A stretch of DNA of 64,000 nt from Paenibacillus senegalensis JC66 (lineage in GTDB: Bacteria; Bacillota; Bacilli; Paenibacillales; NBRC-103111): assembly GCF_000285515.1 (NCBI RefSeq), contig NZ_HE610957.1:1558085-1622084 (forward strand). The letters run 5' to 3'. Positions 61,776 through 64,000 of this stretch are shown piece after piece. Below the pieces are notes generated by a model. That model did not search any database. It was given only the letters and a program-made list of their open reading frames with translations, and was not told the origin of the DNA. Each line of letters opens with the position of its first letter. Within the stretch, counting starts at the first letter, position 1. The position numbers were made by a program, and so were the translations under genes.

Positions 61776-63167
61776 TCAGAACCCTTCCAGCCTTTTCTCC
61801 TCCGGACGGCGGTAACGGCTGGGAATACGTACGGTAAATATAGAGCCCTGGCCGAGACAGCTCACCGCACTGACCTCGCCGTGGTGAGCCTCCACAAGAG
61901 CTTTGACGATGCTTAGTCCGAGACCAACCCCGGAGTTAAAACGGGACCGCGACTTGTCCGCCCGGTACAAACGGTTGAAAATGTAAGGCAAATCCTCCTC
62001 GCTTATGCCTATACCTGTATCCTCACAGACCAAAAATGTATCGTCCGGCCCGCAGCTGACCGATAAATGAACGGTGCCTCCGGCCTGGTTATATTTAATC
62101 GCATTGGAGACGATATTAGACATTATTTGAATCGTTTTATCCCTGTCCACCTCGCAAAAGCACGGCACCGTGGAGCCCTCGAAGGTGAGCTGTATGCTTT
62201 TGTTTCTCGCCAAAGGCTGAAAATTCTCAAATACGCGTCTAACCAGTTTAACCATATCAGTACGCTGAATATTTAAGCTGAACTTGGCGCTTTCCGCCTC
62301 GGACAGCCTTTCCATGTCGTTAATCAGACGGGACAATCGCTCCAATTCCTCATAGATCTCGCTCATCCTTTCTTCGTCAGGCTGATAGATTCCGTCCTGG
62401 ATAGCTTCGACCTGCGACAGCATGGAAGTAAGCGGAGTTCTCAGCTCATGGGTTAAATCCTCCATTAAATGCTGTCTCCAATCCTCCTGCTTCTTAAGCT
62501 CCTTAACCATACCATCCATCGTCAAGGCAAGCTTCCTGACTTCCTCCGGCCCTTTGACAGCAAAATTCAGTTCTCTTTTGCCCATGCGAATCAGATTCGT
62601 CTGCTCTTCTAGCTCCGTTAAATGCCTGGACAGCATTCTGGCGATCCACAGGCTGAACAACAGAGAAACGACCAGCACAGCTGTGTAGATGAGCTTGGAG
62701 CGGGCTTTCATCGTCTCCTGATACTCGATCATCGCCGGGCTTAAGTTTTTCCTCGCTACCAGATGAGCGGAGGTCACCTGTCCGGACACCTTGCCGCCAA
62801 TGACGTAAGGAATCGGCTCAAGCCTTTCCAAATCGACACCCTCAGCCTCAGAGATCGTATCGAAAAAAATCCGCTGCTGCTCCAGATCACTATACTGTAC
62901 GAGAATGCCGTACAAATTAGCGCGTCGGCGCAGCCATTCTTCTTCCTCGATGCTCAGTTGCCCGCTAATCCCTTGGCTGCGCATATCATCCATTAGCTTG
63001 TATACGTTGCTGTTTAGCAAATTCGTGTGGTACTTGTTAAACATTTGCTCCCAATGAACATTATACAGAGTCATCAATATCAGGATGAAGATGATGGAAA
63101 AGCAGAAGAAAGCCAGGAACAACAGCACATTCATCCTGCGAAAAAACGTAACCACGGCGCCGATCAT
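61776..63167 (-). CDS. Sensor histidine kinase
   Basis: 463 residues. Membrane helices at about 14-36 and 163-184 flank an outer sensor of some 125 residues; HAMP follows; HisKA has LTHELRTPLTSML; ATPase has NIVSNAIKYN, EDTGIGISEED and GVGLGLSIVKAL. Partner of the response regulator upstream, whose stop overlaps its ATG (ATGA). The outside stimulus is unknown. Confidence 0.93.
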   Translation of the reverse strand: MIGAVVTFFRRMNVLLFLAFFCFSIIFILILMTLYNVHWEQMFNKYHTNLLNSNVYKLMDDMRSQGISGQLSIEEEEWLRRRANLYGILVQYSDLEQQRIFFDTISEAEGVDLERLEPIPYVIGGKVSGQVTSAHLVARKNLSPAMIEYQETMKARSKLIYTAVLVVSLLFSLWIARMLSRHLTELEEQTNLIRMGKRELNFAVKGPEEVRKLALTMDGMVKELKKQEDWRQHLMEDLTHELRTPLTSMLSQVEAIQDGIYQPDEERMSEIYEELERLSRLINDMERLSEAESAKFSLNIQRTDMVKLVRRVFENFQPLARNKSIQLTFEGSTVPCFCEVDRDKTIQIMSNIVSNAIKYNQAGGTVHLSVSCGPDDTFLVCEDTGIGISEEDLPYIFNRLYRADKSRSRFNSGVGLGLSIVKALVEAHHGEVSAVSCLGQGSIFTVRIPSRYRRPEEKRLEGF

Positions 63168-63864
63168 TCTTCGTCCAATACGGCGCCAAATTGATAACCC
63201 CGCCCTACCCGGGTTACGATATAGCTTGGATGGTGCCCTTCCCTCTCCAATTTTTTACGCAAATTTTTGACATGGGCATCTATAGTCCGGCTATCTCCTT
63301 CAAAGCGGTAGCCTTGAACGAGATAAGAGAGCTCGCTCCGATTAAAAATTTTTTATCGTTCTCCATCAGCACGCTAAGCAGCTTGTATTCCGTGGCAGTC
63401 AAACTGACGAGCTTGCCTTCGACTTGCACGGAATGCGCTAACGTGTTGATGATTAATCGGCCGTGATCGTAGGAATAAATATGGCGTACATCGTCCGGCG
63501 CTGCCGCCATTAACCTGCGCTGCAGCGCTTTTACCCGCGCCACGACCTCCTTCACGCGAAACGGCTTGGCGATATAATCGTCTGCGCCCAGATTCAATCC
63601 GCGGATCGTGTCGTTTTCACGGTTCTTGGAAGTAATCATAATGATCGGAACGTTAGATTTCTCACGGATTTTGCAGCAGACCTCCTCGCCGCTCAAGCCA
63701 GCCAGCTTCAAATCAAGCAGTATCAAATCATGCTGCTCTTGATCGAACCAGCGAACCGCTTCATGGCCATCCGCCGTAAAATCAACCTGCCAGCCTTCCT
63801 TTTCCAAGTAAGCCTTAAGCACATCCCTTATTTTAGGCTCGTCTTCCACTATAAATATGTGCAC
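63164..63864 (-). pseudogene. OmpR-family response regulator, frame broken at an A6/T5 run
   Basis: GTG start at 63864 fixed by GGAGG. The receiver is intact: VEDEPKIRDVL, LLDLKLAGLSG with the phospho-Asp, GADDYIAKPF. In the winged helix the frame departs after MENDKK at 63349-63354 and, as written, ends at 63280. The -1 frame continues IFNRSELSYLVQGYRFEGDS, then RTIDAHVKNLRKKL and YIVTRVGRGYQF to a TGA at 63164 that overlaps the kinase ATG. One extra A or T restores a 233-residue protein. Confidence 0.8.
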
Positions 63865-63926
63865 TTCCTTAGCCTCCTAAAATCGGATGAAATCTGGTAG
63901 AAGTCCTTATGATTGCGCTTACACTT

Positions 63927-63955
63927 ATTATAGCTAATTATCCTTTAATTGTCAG
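63927..63955 (-). promoter_or_regulatory. Promoter of the two-component operon
   Basis: On the minus strand CTGACA, 17 nt, TATAAT: five of six and six of six matches to the vegetative consensus, about 55 nt before the GTG start. Confidence 0.75.
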
Positions 63956-64000
63956 TTCATTCCATGGAAAATAAGGGGAATGAAAAAAGATTTACTAAAA

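Overview
The window looks like a chromosomal segment of a spore-forming low-to-mid-GC Firmicute, most likely Paenibacillus. Evidence: Shine-Dalgarno sites of the GGAGG type almost everywhere, frequent TTG/GTG starts, sporulation genes (ylbJ, yunB, sspI, a YheC/D-type coat protein), and gene neighbourhoods shared with Bacillus (pepF / truncated globin / nadK; yutD-lipA-yunA-yunB; ysgA-sspI; a lia envelope-stress locus). The genus is an inference from gene content; no rRNA or tRNA gene was seen.

Layout. (1) 1-13.1 kb is the replication, regulation and integration end of a prophage that continues beyond the left edge. Leftward genes encode a VirE-type primase-helicase, a family A DNA polymerase, a MazG-like pyrophosphohydrolase, a DUF2815 ssDNA-binding protein, a DUF2800 nuclease-like protein, AbrB-like proteins with zinc ribbons, a TGT/DpdA-like protein and small HTH proteins. 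Rightward genes encode a CI-type repressor, an ImmA/IrrE-type peptidase and a tyrosine integrase. (2) 13.1-22.4 kb: chemoreceptor, PepF, YycC, truncated globin, YlbJ, NAD kinase, YutD, LipA. (3) 22.6-26.5 kb: nickel-pincer cofactor genes larB and larC1, then repeat-rich DNA, an amidohydrolase, and the missing larC2 half on the opposite strand. (4) 26.6-32.7 kb: YunA peptidase, a dense palindrome array, YunB, a small HTH/membrane pair, an rRNA methyltransferase, KtrA, SspI. (5) 32.7-34.6 kb: coat-associated ATP-grasp protein and glycosyltransferase. (6) 34.9-41.1 kb: sugar ABC importer (binding lipoprotein, two permeases) with a membrane AraC regulator. (7) 41.3-46.3 kb: RF3, glucose-6-phosphate dehydrogenase, an Sm-like membrane protein, an acetyltransferase. 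(8) 46.3-51.1 kb: lia locus with two PspA paralogues, PspC, LiaF-like, LiaS and LiaR. (9) 51.4-64 kb: ABC exporter, M24 peptidase, Eis-type acetyltransferase, NlpC/P60 hydrolase, phosphatase, a FluC/CrcB pair, a D-amino-acid operon and a two-component system.

Most important caveats and leads. Four genes (about 8160, 33185, 37468 and 63350) carry a break that adding one base to an A/T run of 5-6 bp would repair. That uniform signature points to homopolymer errors in the assembly rather than four pseudogenes, although the first site is also a textbook A AAA AAG slippery heptamer. The best biological leads are the prophage TGT/DpdA-like protein with an apparent AUU start, the split and inverted larC, three consecutive zinc-ribbon proteins in the prophage, and several unrelated intergenic repeat families (a 52-bp tandem repeat with palindromes, a 20-bp x5 array, 28-bp and 54-bp repeats).
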